Assembly: GCA_964445985.1 (NCBI GenBank)
Contig: CAYUMU010000045.1
Coordinates: 1-54,105, forward strand
Source of the DNA: CAYUMU01 sp964445985
Lineage (GTDB): Bacteria; Planctomycetota; Planctomycetia; Pirellulales; S012-138
DNA length: 54,105 bases
Direction: 5' to 3'
Of the stretch, positions 38,289-48,100 are shown in pieces. How positions within the stretch are numbered: the first letter of the stretch is position 1; every line of letters starts with the position of its first letter. The notes beneath the pieces were generated by a model that was given only the letters and a program-made list of their open reading frames with translations, had not been told where the DNA came from and ran no database searches. The translations under genes were made by a program, and so were the position numbers.

Positions 38289-38338
38289 CGGCGCGGCTTT
38301 GCTGCGACTGCCCGCCGATCAGGCCGCGGTCGGCGACC
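38281..38338 (+). repeat. 58-bp direct repeat, right copy
   Basis: Same orientation as 37462-37519, with six mismatches. It begins 44 bp beyond the last recognisable maturase codon, so it could mark an old insertion boundary, but an 820-bp separation is long for a target-site duplication. Confidence 0.75.
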
Positions 38339-38352
38339 GCTGTCTGTCTACA

Positions 38353-39888
38353 TTAGTCCACTGTCGCATCGGCTACGCGCGTCTTCCAAAACCGCTTCGC
38401 GGCTTCCAGTTCGTTTCGCTGTTTCTCCACCGCCTCCGCCGGGGCTTTGCCGGCTTCGAGCGCTTTCAGCCGGGCTTCTACCCAATCCAAAAAGAACTGC
38501 GCCGAGCCGCGGCTAATGCGGGGCCGGTCGCCGATTTCCACGTAGTAAGGGGCCGTGGACGCGAAGCGATAGGTAGCGTCGTTATCGGCCACGGTGCGGA
38601 CCAAGAACCAGCCGCTTTCGGTGAACCGTAGCGGCGGCAGTTTACCATTTTCCTTGGCCCAATCGTTGAGCCGCACCACGTGGGCCACGCGGCCGTTCTG
38701 CACGATTTCCAGGTAAGGAACCGGGTCGCGGGTGGCCATGCTCAGCAGCACTTGCAGTTCCAATTCGCCACCCGCGGGGGACGTGAACACGTGGCCGGGG
38801 AGTTGCCCTTGGACCGAGGGCCGAATCAGCGGACCGTTGGTCACGAACACGCGGCCAGCCCGAAAGTTTTCCCACCAGCGTTCCCAGGTGAACTCGCTCT
38901 CCACATGCACGTACATGCGGTTATAGCCTGGGGGGTTGTCGTTATCGCCCGAGCCGCTGCCGGCCGAAGGGGGCACGCGAAAGCCGCTTTCCAACAGGTG
39001 GTAGTAGATTTTCTGCGTCCAGCCGCCAGGCCCCAGCGGGTCGGGGTAATCGTTCTTATCGCGAGGACGGCTGCCCAAGTCGGAGATCGCCATCTGCTTG
39101 CGCTGCAGGTCGCCATGCGCCAGCTGGAAGCTATCGACCCGCCCTTGCGCGAGCAGTACCGGCAAGTCCCACGAGAGCGGGTTTTCGATATCGACCCAGG
39201 CCCCGGCATCGCGGCCAGCGGTGGCCATCTCGGCCAAAGTGGGGCTGGGGGCATCGGAACGCGGCAGCGTCAATGGTTGCTTGAGCCCAAAGAACAACAA
39301 CGCTCCCGATGTGCGTTCGTCGCGCCCGGCCAGCAGATCGCAGTAGCGATTGCCATCGAACCGCAGCACGCTGTTTTCGGGAACTGCCTTGGGGCTGCTA
39401 CCGTTCTTCCAGCTCACGTTGGCTGCCACGTGCAGGTCTTCGGCCAGCATCAGCCGCTCAACCTGGTCCACCGGCCGGGCCAGGTGCAAATCGCCCGACC
39501 ACCAACCTTCCTGGCTCAGGTCCACAATCCGCTTGAGGTCCACGGTCTTGGTGTCGTCGGAGAATTTCTCCAGCACGAAGTGCCCCGTGCGATTCACATA
39601 CTCCGGCCCGCGTTCGATCTCGAACTGGTAGCTGCCCAGCGGCAATTCCAGCGTGACGTGGCCATCGATCACCAGGTGATCGCCCAAGGCCGGCAGCCGG
39701 CCCAAGCGACGGGGACGCCCGCGATTATCCCGCAGATGCAGGCGGCAAGGAATCGGCTGCCCGGTGTCGGCGTCGACCACCGTGAGTTCCAGCTTTTCAC
39801 CCACCGCCAGGGCCGAACTCGCCGACGCGTCCCCAAGCAGCAGTCCGCAAATTGCATACAACGCGAATAATCGAACCCGGCGGCGCAT
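38353..39888 (-). CDS. Secreted CehA/McbA-like protein
   Basis: About 511 residues from the ATG at 39888, with a signal peptide (LFALYAICGLLLGDASASSA). An N-terminal carboxypeptidase-regulatory-like beta domain (LELTVVDADTGQPIPCRL) precedes a PHP-type CehA region opening WWSGDLHLARP. In active PHP enzymes the metal motif is HxH; here the second His is Ala (HLA), so metal binding at this site is doubtful. The C-terminus forms a helical tail (LDWVEARLKALEAG, EAVEKQRNELEAAKRF). The ATG chosen starts the signal peptide; a start at 39993 is less likely. Function unknown. Confidence 0.75.
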   Translation of the reverse strand: MRRRVRLFALYAICGLLLGDASASSALAVGEKLELTVVDADTGQPIPCRLHLRDNRGRPRRLGRLPALGDHLVIDGHVTLELPLGSYQFEIERGPEYVNRTGHFVLEKFSDDTKTVDLKRIVDLSQEGWWSGDLHLARPVDQVERLMLAEDLHVAANVSWKNGSSPKAVPENSVLRFDGNRYCDLLAGRDERTSGALLFFGLKQPLTLPRSDAPSPTLAEMATAGRDAGAWVDIENPLSWDLPVLLAQGRVDSFQLAHGDLQRKQMAISDLGSRPRDKNDYPDPLGPGGWTQKIYYHLLESGFRVPPSAGSGSGDNDNPPGYNRMYVHVESEFTWERWWENFRAGRVFVTNGPLIRPSVQGQLPGHVFTSPAGGELELQVLLSMATRDPVPYLEIVQNGRVAHVVRLNDWAKENGKLPPLRFTESGWFLVRTVADNDATYRFASTAPYYVEIGDRPRISRGSAQFFLDWVEARLKALEAGKAPAEAVEKQRNELEAAKRFWKTRVADATVD

Positions 39889-40191
39889 TGGCAAACGGCT
39901 TTCTCGTTGCAAGTAAGCGGGCAAACAACCCCCAGGCTGCCGCAAGATGGAGGCGCGCAGCGACCCTGGGGCGGAAAAAGCATCCACAGGCAAGGATAGC
40001 TTTTGAATGAACCCGCGCGGGAATTGGCGCGCAGGGAAGCGTTTTTCGCCGGCAATGGCGGGGTGAAACGGTCAGGGCGAATTGGACCGAATGGGCAGGC
40101 GGCTGCCCCCCCAACGAAGCCGCGCATCCCGGCGCCAGAATTCCCTCACCGGTAGGCGGGAAGATTCCACTCGCCGAGGGGGAGCGAATCT
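39889..40191. other. Spacer between two minus-strand genes
   Basis: About 300 bp with no coding potential that I can support and no clear palindrome or terminator. Confidence 0.4.
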
Positions 40192-41901
40192 CTAGCGAAG
40201 CGGCTTCGCCTTCGCCTTCGCCTTGGCCTGCCGCGGAGCGGTCAGCAGCCGGCCCACAATCACGATGTCGCGACCGCCGTCGTCCTTTTCGCGATCGCAG
40301 CAGATTTCGGCCACCTTTTCGTAAGGCACCGAAATGGGAACGCTCTTCATTGTGCAGAAGTAGCGGCCGCCGGTGGCTTCGGCATCGGGCTGGGCATCGG
40401 CCGGCAGCAACCCGATGGGCCGGCCAAAGTGATAGGCAAACAGGTGGTGAATGGGACCGACGCTCACCAGTTGGGCGTTTGAGGGGAGTCGGCTCTTGAG
40501 CTTGCTCATGGCCAGGTCGGCCCTTTGGCTTTGCGCCACCAGCGAGTTGGTGAACAGGCCCGCGAAGGTCAGGCCCACAAACGACGCCACGCACAAGATG
40601 CTGCCAATCTGCAGCGCAGGCAGCTCCGAGTGCACGCATTGCCAGGCACACAAACCGAGCCCCAGCGCTAGCCACGAAAATGCCAGCACGAACACCCACG
40701 GCTGGGCTTCCAAAAACGGAGCGGCGACCAGCCATTTGGCGATGGGCAGACCAACCCCTAGCGCTCCCATGCCAATGGCCATACTGTAGACAAATGCCCG
40801 CCACTTCTTGCGCAGTTCGCTGTCGGCGGCCGCGCGAACGGCGCGCTCCACCACCACCGCGGTCAGCAAGGCCAGGCAGGGAAAAATAGACATCAAGAAC
40901 CGCGTTCGCGTGCCAGGAACCAGCGCCACCGTCGGCACGGCCAGGCCCACCACGCACCACAAGAAAGCCACGGTGGAACGGGCCGAACCGAGCTTCTGCC
41001 GGAAGGGGCGAAACAAGTATGCCACCAGAAGAATGGACCAGGGCAACAGCGAACCGACCAGTTCTGCCGGAAAGCGCGTGTAATGCCGCAGCAGGGCTTT
41101 GCGCGCCCATTGCTCGACGTACATCAGCACGTCGCCGCTGATGGTGTGCCGCACGCCTTCCCAGCCCACCCGCAGAGCGAAGGGCACGAACCAGGCCGAA
41201 AATATCGCGGCAAACAGGGCAATGCCCGCCAGGTGGGCCGTTGTGACCGCGTAACGCCAGTCGCGTTTCCACAGCAAGAACAAGCCCACCCCGCCGGCAA
41301 AATAAACCGGCGCTTGAGGGCCTTTGGTAAGCGTGGCCAACGCCAGGCAGGCATAAGCCGTGGTCCAAGTGCGCCAGGCAGGCCACCGCAGGCGATATCC
41401 CCAATGCCAGAACAGCAGCGCGCTGCTGAGAAACAGCGTGAACAGAGCGTCGGTCTCGCCCAGCCGGCCAAGCTCCATGACCTGACCCATGCTCACATAG
41501 CCCGCGGCTGCCGCGCAGGCTCCCACGGGCGACATAAAAGTTCGTCCGTAGGCATACAGCAGCGTGGCAATCAGCGCAATGGCCAGCACGCTGGGGAGCC
41601 GCACGGCCAGCGTATCGAGCTCGCCGCGGACGGTCGCCACGGCCGCAATCAGCCAGTTTTGCAGTGGCGGCCGACTGCTCATAAAGCGGGTTTCGCCTTG
41701 CTGCCGGGGAACGAGCCAGTCGCCGCTGGCCATCATTTCCATGGCCACCGTGGCCCGCCGGGATTCTTCGCCCCGAATCGTGAGATGGTCGATCCGCATG
41801 AAGTAAATGAAGGTGACCAACAATAACACGGCCCACAGCGGCCATTCGCGCCAGAATTTGGCTCGCGGCTGAAGCGTGGATGAGTCGCCGGATGGTTGCA
41901 T
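40192..41901 (-). CDS. GT39-family (ArnT/PMT-like) glycosyltransferase
   Basis: About 569 residues, starting from MQPSGDSSTL. An integral membrane protein with roughly 11-13 hydrophobic helices; the first is WAVLLLVTFIYFM. The first extracytoplasmic loop carries RGEESRRATVAMEMMASGDW followed by QGETRFMSSRPPLQNWL, the GT39 pattern (acidic pair plus a K/RPPLxxWL motif) seen in ArnT, which moves sugars from undecaprenyl-phosphate carriers. The C-terminal soluble domain ends in a Lys/Ala repeat (KAKAKAKPLR). The sugar and acceptor are unknown. The ATG at 41901 was chosen because the longer frame to 42132 has no membrane or signal features. Confidence 0.88.
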   Translation of the reverse strand: MQPSGDSSTLQPRAKFWREWPLWAVLLLVTFIYFMRIDHLTIRGEESRRATVAMEMMASGDWLVPRQQGETRFMSSRPPLQNWLIAAVATVRGELDTLAVRLPSVLAIALIATLLYAYGRTFMSPVGACAAAAGYVSMGQVMELGRLGETDALFTLFLSSALLFWHWGYRLRWPAWRTWTTAYACLALATLTKGPQAPVYFAGGVGLFLLWKRDWRYAVTTAHLAGIALFAAIFSAWFVPFALRVGWEGVRHTISGDVLMYVEQWARKALLRHYTRFPAELVGSLLPWSILLVAYLFRPFRQKLGSARSTVAFLWCVVGLAVPTVALVPGTRTRFLMSIFPCLALLTAVVVERAVRAAADSELRKKWRAFVYSMAIGMGALGVGLPIAKWLVAAPFLEAQPWVFVLAFSWLALGLGLCAWQCVHSELPALQIGSILCVASFVGLTFAGLFTNSLVAQSQRADLAMSKLKSRLPSNAQLVSVGPIHHLFAYHFGRPIGLLPADAQPDAEATGGRYFCTMKSVPISVPYEKVAEICCDREKDDGGRDIVIVGRLLTAPRQAKAKAKAKPLR

Positions 41902-42162
41902 GGTTCGCTGGTCCCGTCGCGGTAGGCTATTCCTAGGGCCGGAACCAATATCATGTGCCTCCCAGGCTGTCAACGCGGCCCACTGTCTGCTAGCGCCGCG
42001 GCGCCAGCGGTGCATTCGCAGCGGGCATGGCCCCCCACAACCAACGAAAGCCAACCTCGCCACAAGCGAAGCGCCCTTGCTAGCGAGCCCCGGAATCGGC
42101 AGACTGGCGTTGCAGATACACCAGAGAACCAAGCGTTACTTGCCCCCTCATACGAGAGCACC

Positions 42163-43323
42163 ATGGCCAAGAAAAAACCACGGGCCCAAAGTGAAGAACG
42201 CACCGTCAACAAGCCCGCGGTGGAGCTTTCCGACCGCGACCGCAAAACGCTGGGCGAACTGGTCGGCATGGCCGACAACGTGGCCAAGTTTGCCAAAGGG
42301 GGCCGCGAGCCGTTTCTCGATATCCCCACCAGGGCTCTCTCCAACGTGCGCTACAACAAGCAAAAGCGCATCATCGAGATGGGCAAGAACAGCAACCGCC
42401 GCCAAATGCTGCACCTCTCGCAAGCCAAAAGCTACATGCAAACGCTGCTCGTGGCCTCGGGCTGCAAGCAGCTCATTGGCGAAGGCAAAACCACCAGCAT
42501 TCGTGGTCTATTCTACCTGCTCAAGCACACCATCGAAGGCTGCAAAGAAGAAACCTTCGGCACGCAGGACGAATGCGATCCGGTGATCGAAGACTTGGAA
42601 GTGACCCTCAACGCCCTGCGCGAAGAGCTCCACCTGTACGCCCAAAAGAAGGGCGAAATGGTCGGCCCCCTGGTGGTGGTCGACAAGGGCGATGAAATCG
42701 ATTGCTCGCGGATGGGATCCGGCGGATACGGCATCCCCTCCATCGTGGAGCCCGAGGTGATTCAATTCAAGGAACACCAGGCCGAGTTCATTCTGCATGT
42801 CGAAAAAGACACCGTCTGGCAGCGGTTCAACGAAGACAAGTTCTGGCGCAAGCAAAACTGCATTCTCACCCACGGCGGCGGGCAACCATCGCGCGGCGTC
42901 CGCCGCATGCTGTACCGGCTGCATCACGAGCTCAAACTGCCCGTGTACTGCCTGCTCGATAACGACCCCTGGGGGTACTACATTTATAGCGTGCTCAAGC
43001 AGGGCTCGATCAACCTGGCCTTTGAAAGCCGGCGGATGGCGATTCCCGACGCCCGCTTCATCGGCCTGCGCAGCAAAGACTTCGAACGCTGCAAACTTTC
43101 CGATAGCGTGAAGATTTCACTCTCGCCCACCGATATCAAACGGGCCAAGCAGATCGCCCAGTACCCCTGGTTCGCCCACAAGAAACCGTGGCAGCAAGAG
43201 ATCCAAAAGATGCTCAGCAACGACTTCAAATTGGAAGTCGAATCGCTGATCAGCAAAGACATCAGCTATGTGACGGAAGTCTACGTGCCCGAGCGGCTGG
43301 AAGACCAGGACTTTCTCGACTGA
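42163..43323 (+). CDS. top6A: DNA topoisomerase VI subunit A (Spo11-like)
   Basis: 386 residues. The winged-helix domain contains TTSIRGLFYLLKHT, the R-x-x-[FY]-Y motif whose Tyr makes the 5' phosphotyrosyl link. The Toprim domain follows: FILHVEKDTVWQRF (catalytic Glu), CILTHGGGQPSRGVRRML, and CLLDNDPWGYYIY (DxD with PxG). This is the family's order and length. With the GHKL subunit B it cleaves and religates both strands. No subunit B gene lies in the window; neighbours on both sides run the other way. The ATG at 42163 was chosen because it begins the conserved MAKKKPRA; the frame is open upstream to 41953. Confidence 0.92.
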   Translation: MAKKKPRAQSEERTVNKPAVELSDRDRKTLGELVGMADNVAKFAKGGREPFLDIPTRALSNVRYNKQKRIIEMGKNSNRRQMLHLSQAKSYMQTLLVASGCKQLIGEGKTTSIRGLFYLLKHTIEGCKEETFGTQDECDPVIEDLEVTLNALREELHLYAQKKGEMVGPLVVVDKGDEIDCSRMGSGGYGIPSIVEPEVIQFKEHQAEFILHVEKDTVWQRFNEDKFWRKQNCILTHGGGQPSRGVRRMLYRLHHELKLPVYCLLDNDPWGYYIYSVLKQGSINLAFESRRMAIPDARFIGLRSKDFERCKLSDSVKISLSPTDIKRAKQIAQYPWFAHKKPWQQEIQKMLSNDFKLEVESLISKDISYVTEVYVPERLEDQDFLD

Positions 43324-43335
43324 CCTCGCGACTCG

Positions 43336-43359
43336 GGTACGCACCCGGTGCGTACCTTT
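43336..43359. terminator. Bidirectional terminator between convergent genes
   Basis: GGTACGCACC C GGTGCGTACC is a perfect 21-bp palindrome followed by TTT on the plus strand, 13 bp past the topoisomerase stop. It separates convergent top6A and coaB. The GGTACGCAC core recurs at about 43443. Confidence 0.65.
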
Positions 43360-43456
43360 CGGGTGGACGATCGCAAGACCGCCGGGACTGTACTCGGCTT
43401 TCGCCGCATGAAGATCATCGTCAAACGATTGGCGGCGCGGGTGGTACGCACTCAAA

Positions 43457-44089
43457 TCAGTCCGAGATCAGCCTCGCCTGGATCAGCCGCAAGATACCGC
43501 GGGCCACGTCGTCCTTGGGGCCTTCGATGATTTCGAGCACGTCGCCCGCGCGGTTGAGCACTTCCACGCGGTTGGTCAGCGAGTGCATGGCCTCGGGGCC
43601 GTTGGCGACCATCAGGTCGCAGCTTTTCTTTTCGGCCTTGACGGTGGCCCGGAAGCGTTGGTCATCCGTCTCCAAGGCAAAGCCCACCACCCATTGCCCT
43701 GGCCGCTTCTTCGCCCCCAACGTGGCCACGATATCCGGGGTTTCAATCAACCGTAGTTCCAGCGGCTGGCCCGTCTTTTGAATCTTGCCGGCCTCCACCA
43801 TCACTGGCCGATAGTCGCAGGGGGCCGCGGCGCCAATCAGGCCGTCGCTCACGGCGAAATGCGCCTCGGCCGCGGCCAGCATTTCCTCGGTCGAAATCAC
43901 CGGCACCACCGTCACGCCCGAGGCATAGCTCACCTCCACGGGGCCACTAATCACGGTCACCTGGTGCCCCAGTTCCAGCGCGGCAGCGGCAAGCCCCGCC
44001 CCCATCCGCCCGCTGGAGGCGTTGGTGAGATACCGAACGGGATCAAGATACTGCCGCGTGGGGCCAGAAGTGATAAGGATGCGTGCCAT
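43457..44089 (-). CDS. coaB: Phosphopantothenate-cysteine ligase (CoaB domain protein)
   Basis: 210 residues. ILITSGPTRQYLDPVRYLTN and SSGRMGAGLAAAALELGH at the N-terminus, the AAPCDYRP segment, and a K-rich motif near ATVKAEKKSCDLMVAN match the CoaB half of the bifunctional Dfp/CoaBC protein. It joins 4'-phosphopantothenate and cysteine in coenzyme A synthesis. The decarboxylase half (CoaC) is absent, so this is a stand-alone CoaB, as in some planctomycetes and streptococci. No coaC lies next to it in the window. Confidence 0.9.
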   Translation of the reverse strand: MARILITSGPTRQYLDPVRYLTNASSGRMGAGLAAAALELGHQVTVISGPVEVSYASGVTVVPVISTEEMLAAAEAHFAVSDGLIGAAAPCDYRPVMVEAGKIQKTGQPLELRLIETPDIVATLGAKKRPGQWVVGFALETDDQRFRATVKAEKKSCDLMVANGPEAMHSLTNRVEVLNRAGDVLEIIEGPKDDVARGILRLIQARLISD

Positions 44090-44191
44090 GGCAGGCGATT
44101 ATAATCAAACTATTGACGGCTGCTTGGATCTCAATGAACTTTGCTTACGATCCAATACCTCCGATAACTTGGCCAACGGCAGGGGCATCCT

Positions 44192-44764
44192 ATGAGCAAC
44201 CAACTTCCCAAGTGCAGAAGGATTACAGTTCATGCCTTCCGAGGTGATCGATCCAAGACCTTTTGGAAAAAGTTTCAAGAGGCCATGGATGACGAGCAAC
44301 GCGGCCTTGGACCTGGACCTACGCCAGAGGACTGCCTGCTTTACGCCGGACACGCCGGCCTATCCACCGATTCTGCCCCCAATGCGATTTTCGGTTTCCA
44401 TCCATACGGTGGCCAATTATCCGCCGCGGCTGTCCTCAATGGCCTGAAGGCAGGTAACGCCTTCCCCGGCCAAGTTCGCATCGACACTCCGATTTTTGCG
44501 GCGGCCGTCCAGGCAGGCTTGCCTGTGCTCACATTCACCGTCGTCTTCCCAGATCCAGAATTCAACGTGTTCGACTCCTCGCTTTCAATTGAAAAGCAAG
44601 GCAGTCGATACACTTACAGCTTTCCTAATGGAGACGGAGACTGCAACTGTATAACATGGATGGAGCGATTGGGTTTGCCATTGCTCACCGGAAGAATGAA
44701 CGAATTCATCCCTGGGATTGTGCTCTCCAGCTTACCCGTGCGACGTTTTGGAAACTGCATGTAG
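44192..44764 (+). CDS. Hypothetical protein, possible papain-like (His...Cys) fold
   Basis: 190 residues, no signal peptide, not recognised as a named family. GHAGLSTD (near residue 52) followed 90 residues later by GDCNCITWMERLGLPLL (near 150) recalls the His-first, Cys-later order of LRAT/PPPDE/DUF4105-type cysteine hydrolases, in which GHxxL and NCxT/W are typical. This is an inference from motif order only. It precedes a 74-residue protein on the same strand by 13 bp. A weak GGGGCA sequence precedes the ATG. Confidence 0.65.
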   Translation: MSNQLPKCRRITVHAFRGDRSKTFWKKFQEAMDDEQRGLGPGPTPEDCLLYAGHAGLSTDSAPNAIFGFHPYGGQLSAAAVLNGLKAGNAFPGQVRIDTPIFAAAVQAGLPVLTFTVVFPDPEFNVFDSSLSIEKQGSRYTYSFPNGDGDCNCITWMERLGLPLLTGRMNEFIPGIVLSSLPVRRFGNCM

Positions 44765-44777
44765 CGAGCTCTAAGCC

Positions 44778-45002
44778 ATGTACTTCTTCACCAACAACAC
44801 CGAAGGCAGACTCGGCGATCTGGCCATGCAGTTTCGCGGCACGCGCGATAGCAGCGAGCGGGCGAAAATCGCTCAGCAATACGCCCAGGCCGTGCATGAA
44901 CTCATTCAGCGAGGGGACTGGACCGAGGTGCCGGCTCCCGAAGATCAACTCCCCGACGAGTGCATGCCGCAAGAATTCTTCGAGTACTGGGCGCGGGAAT
45001 AG
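44778..45002 (+). CDS. Hypothetical 74-residue protein
   Basis: A small acidic helical protein without membrane or signal features. Two predicted helices (RAKIAQQYAQAVHELIQR; EFFEYWARE) surround an acidic Pro-rich loop (PAPEDQLPDECMP). It starts 13 bp after the preceding gene and may be cotranscribed. No family recognised. It could be an immunity, chaperone or adaptor partner for its neighbour; this is speculation. Confidence 0.62.
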   Translation: MYFFTNNTEGRLGDLAMQFRGTRDSSERAKIAQQYAQAVHELIQRGDWTEVPAPEDQLPDECMPQEFFEYWARE

Positions 45003-45151
45003 CCGTTCCACCCGAACAGCGAGCCACCGGGTTTATCCCGGTGGTCCCGCTTGGCGCAAATGAAAACTCAGCGGCAAGTCACATTTCGACCAGGCGGCGG
45101 AAACGCTCGCCCGTGCGAGCGATCCATCCGACTGCGACCTTCCCCGGCGCC

Positions 45152-48100
45152 CTACTTCCCAAACATGGGGTCTTCCGGGTTCCCCCGCGAGAGCAGGTAA
45201 GCCAGCATATCGAGCACCTCGTCCTTGTTGAGCGATTTCAACAAGTCCTTGGGCATCATCGACAGCGGCGACGGTACCATCTCGTCGATGTCGCTCTTGG
45301 CCACCACTTCCACCTTGGTGATGTCCTCGGGGTTGGTGAACACCGTTAGCTCGTCGTTCGACTCGCCCGCCACGCGGCCCGAGAAGGCTTTGCCCGAGAG
45401 CGTGACGATATTGTGGGCTCGATACTGATCGGAGATCACCTTGCTGGGGTCCACGATCGCTTCGCTCAGGTCTTTGAAGCTGAACCGGCCAGCCACGTTG
45501 GTCAGGTCAGGCCCGGTGGCGCCGCCGTCGCCGCCGTAACGATGGCAGACCACGCACCGCGCCGCGGCATACGCCCGGCGACCCGCTTCAAAGTTCCGGC
45601 CGTGCAGCCCTCCGCTGGTTAATGTAATCAGTTCTGGCAGGGTCCAATCTTTGCCGGGTCCAATGGGGGCCGGCAGGTCTTCCTTCTTGACCGTCACCGG
45701 CGCCAGCGTTTCCAGCGCCTTGCGTTCGGCCTCGGAGGCGTTGGCCAGCGCTTCGCTACGAATGTTGTCGATAAAGCCCTGGAAGCTGGCGCCGCCGCTC
45801 TTATCGCGCTCGCCATCCAGCAGTTGCAGGTATTCCTTGCGCTGCTCCAGCGTCCAACCGTATCGCATGTTTCGCAAGCAAAACGCGAACTGAATCAGTG
45901 ATTGGTTGGGCTGGTTGGCCAACATTTTGGCAATGGCGCCGCCGTAGCCCGGATTGCGGGCCAGCAAGTCCGAGAGCTCGCTTTGGCTGGGCTCATACGG
46001 TTGCCGCATCAGTTCCAGCGTTTTGCTGATCACCGTGGGGCTCTTGAGATACACCAGCACCTGGCACAGCTCACGATTCAGCGAGTCGCTGTCGGCCGGA
46101 TACAAGGCGTCGAGCTTTTGCACAATCGCGGCCCGCTGCTCAATGCCCGGTTCGCCCAGCCGCATAAAAATCAGAGCATACGCCCTGAGCAGGTCAAGCT
46201 GTTGGCTTTCGGGCAGCTTCTCGATGTGAATAGCGTTGAGCGCGTCGAGCAGCTTGGGCTCAATCTCCGGCGTGCCCTGGCGAGCCCTGGCCACCGCGCC
46301 GGCAATCAGGGCCACGATGTTCTTCTCGGCCAGCACCCGGTTCTCCCAGAGCGCAAACGGCTGATGCTCCAAGGCCACGCGGGCCGCATAGCGAATGTGC
46401 CGGTCTTCGTGGCTCAGGTTCGGCCAGATCAAAGCCAGCGCCGCATCGGTGTCTTCCACCGTTTGGTGATAGGCTTCCAGCTTGTGCCGCAATTCGCGCA
46501 GCTTGGCCCCTTCGGTATTGCGGGCGTCCACCGGCTGGGTGTCTTCGTCGCCCTGGTAGATCACTCGGAACAGTTCCGACTGCGTGCCGCGTCCGCCGAT
46601 CGTGAAGTACAGCGCCCCGTCGGGACCGACGGCCGCATCGGTGAGCGGCAGCGGCGTGCGCGACAAGAACTCTTCCTTGTCCACGCGGTAGCTGGCCCCT
46701 TCCGGCTGCAAATGCAGCGCGTAAATGGTGCCGAAGGTCCAGTCGAGAAGGTACAGGGCCTTTTGATATTTGCCGGGGAACTTGGCGCCGTAGCCAAAGG
46801 TCACGCCCACCGGCGAACCAGGGCCGATGTTGACCAGCTCAGGCAGGCTATCGATGTAGTACGATGGCCATTTGCCGGTGCCCGACCGCCAGCCAAACTC
46901 GCTGCCGCTCACCGCGTGCGTCACCCGCGTGGGCCGATACCAGGGCGAGCCCATGTCCCATTCCATGTCCGAATCGTAGGCGAACAGCTCGCCATCGGCG
47001 TTGAAGTCCATGTCGTACGCGTTGCGGTAGCCAATGCTCACCACTTCCCAGTTTTCGCCAGCGGGGTCCACCTTGGCAATCCAGCCGCCCGGCGCCAGCC
47101 GGCCCCGAGCATGACCTCGGGCATCCCACTGCCGCGGCAACAGCAGATCCTCGCTCCAGTTCATGGGCACGCTGCCCGAGGTAAAGCTGGTGGGATCGGT
47201 GTGATTGCCGCAAATGATGTAGATGGATTTGCCGTCGGGCGAGAGCCGCAAGGCATGCGGGCCATGCTCGCCGCCGCCCGCCAGGGCGCGAAGCTTCACC
47301 ACCTCGTCGAACTGGTCGTCGCCGTTGGTGTCGCGGGCACGATACAAACCGCTGCCCGGCCCGCCGTTGACCGAGATATACAGACTATCGAACGCATACA
47401 GCAGGCCCTGGGCGGCGCTGATCTTGATGTCGAGCTTTTCCACCTTGGTTTCTTCATCGGAACCAATGGCGGGGGGCGTGATCCGCACCAGGCCCAGGTT
47501 CCCCTGGTCGCTGGCAATCAAACGTCCCTTGTTGTCGAAGGTAATCGCCACCCACGAACCCAATTCATCCTTGGGCACGGTGAACAGCTTCTCCACCTTA
47601 AAGCCGGGCAGCACGTTGAACACGTCGCGCGGCGCGGCGGCCAGCTTGGGATCGCTGTCGGAGAGCACGTCGCCCCAAGGCTTGTCGCCCAGCTTGCCAA
47701 CCGTTTTGACCTTCGACCATTCCTGGGCGTCGCGGCTGGTGGCGTATTCCCAGTCGCCGTCGGAAACCAGGTGCGTGGCGTGACCGTCGCGGGCAAACAT
47801 GGCCAGGCTGAACACAAAGCCGGCGATGCCGCCTTCGTTCTCGACTTCGGCCAGCAGTTCGTTCTCGCCCGGTTTGAACACCAGTTCCAGCTCTTCGCGA
47901 ATGGGCGATTTCCAGTCGTTGCTGCTGCCGATCACCTTGCCGTTTAGGTACAGCTTGCAGCGGTTATCGCAACTGGCGAGGAACAACCCTGATCGAGCCC
48001 CGCCGGCAAACGTGCGACGCAGCACATACTTGGTGTTGGCGTCCGGCCCCCAGATCCACTGGGGAACGGGGCCGCTTTGAACCTTGAGCTTTGGCTTGGC

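Larger units (their letters stand above)
37834..38352. other. Spacer upstream of rplU with relics
   Basis: About 520 bp. It holds a group II intron reverse-transcriptase relic and the right copy of the 58-bp repeat; no intact gene. The rplU promoter must lie in the first 150 bp but cannot be pinned down. Confidence 0.5.

Noticed and set aside
37462..38338. Target-site duplication of an intact mobile element carrying rplU
   Set aside because: No transposase or terminal inverted repeats; 58 bp is too long for a usual duplication and the copies differ at six sites.
39797..41845. 682-codon minus-strand frame overlapping the GT39 gene
   Set aside because: Another frame of the same strand; the GT39 frame has membrane helices and family motifs and this one does not.
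45902..47947. 681-codon plus-strand frame
   Set aside because: Antisense to the cytochrome dehydrogenase; a His/Gln/Val/Gly-rich pattern typical of reverse-frame artefacts at high GC.
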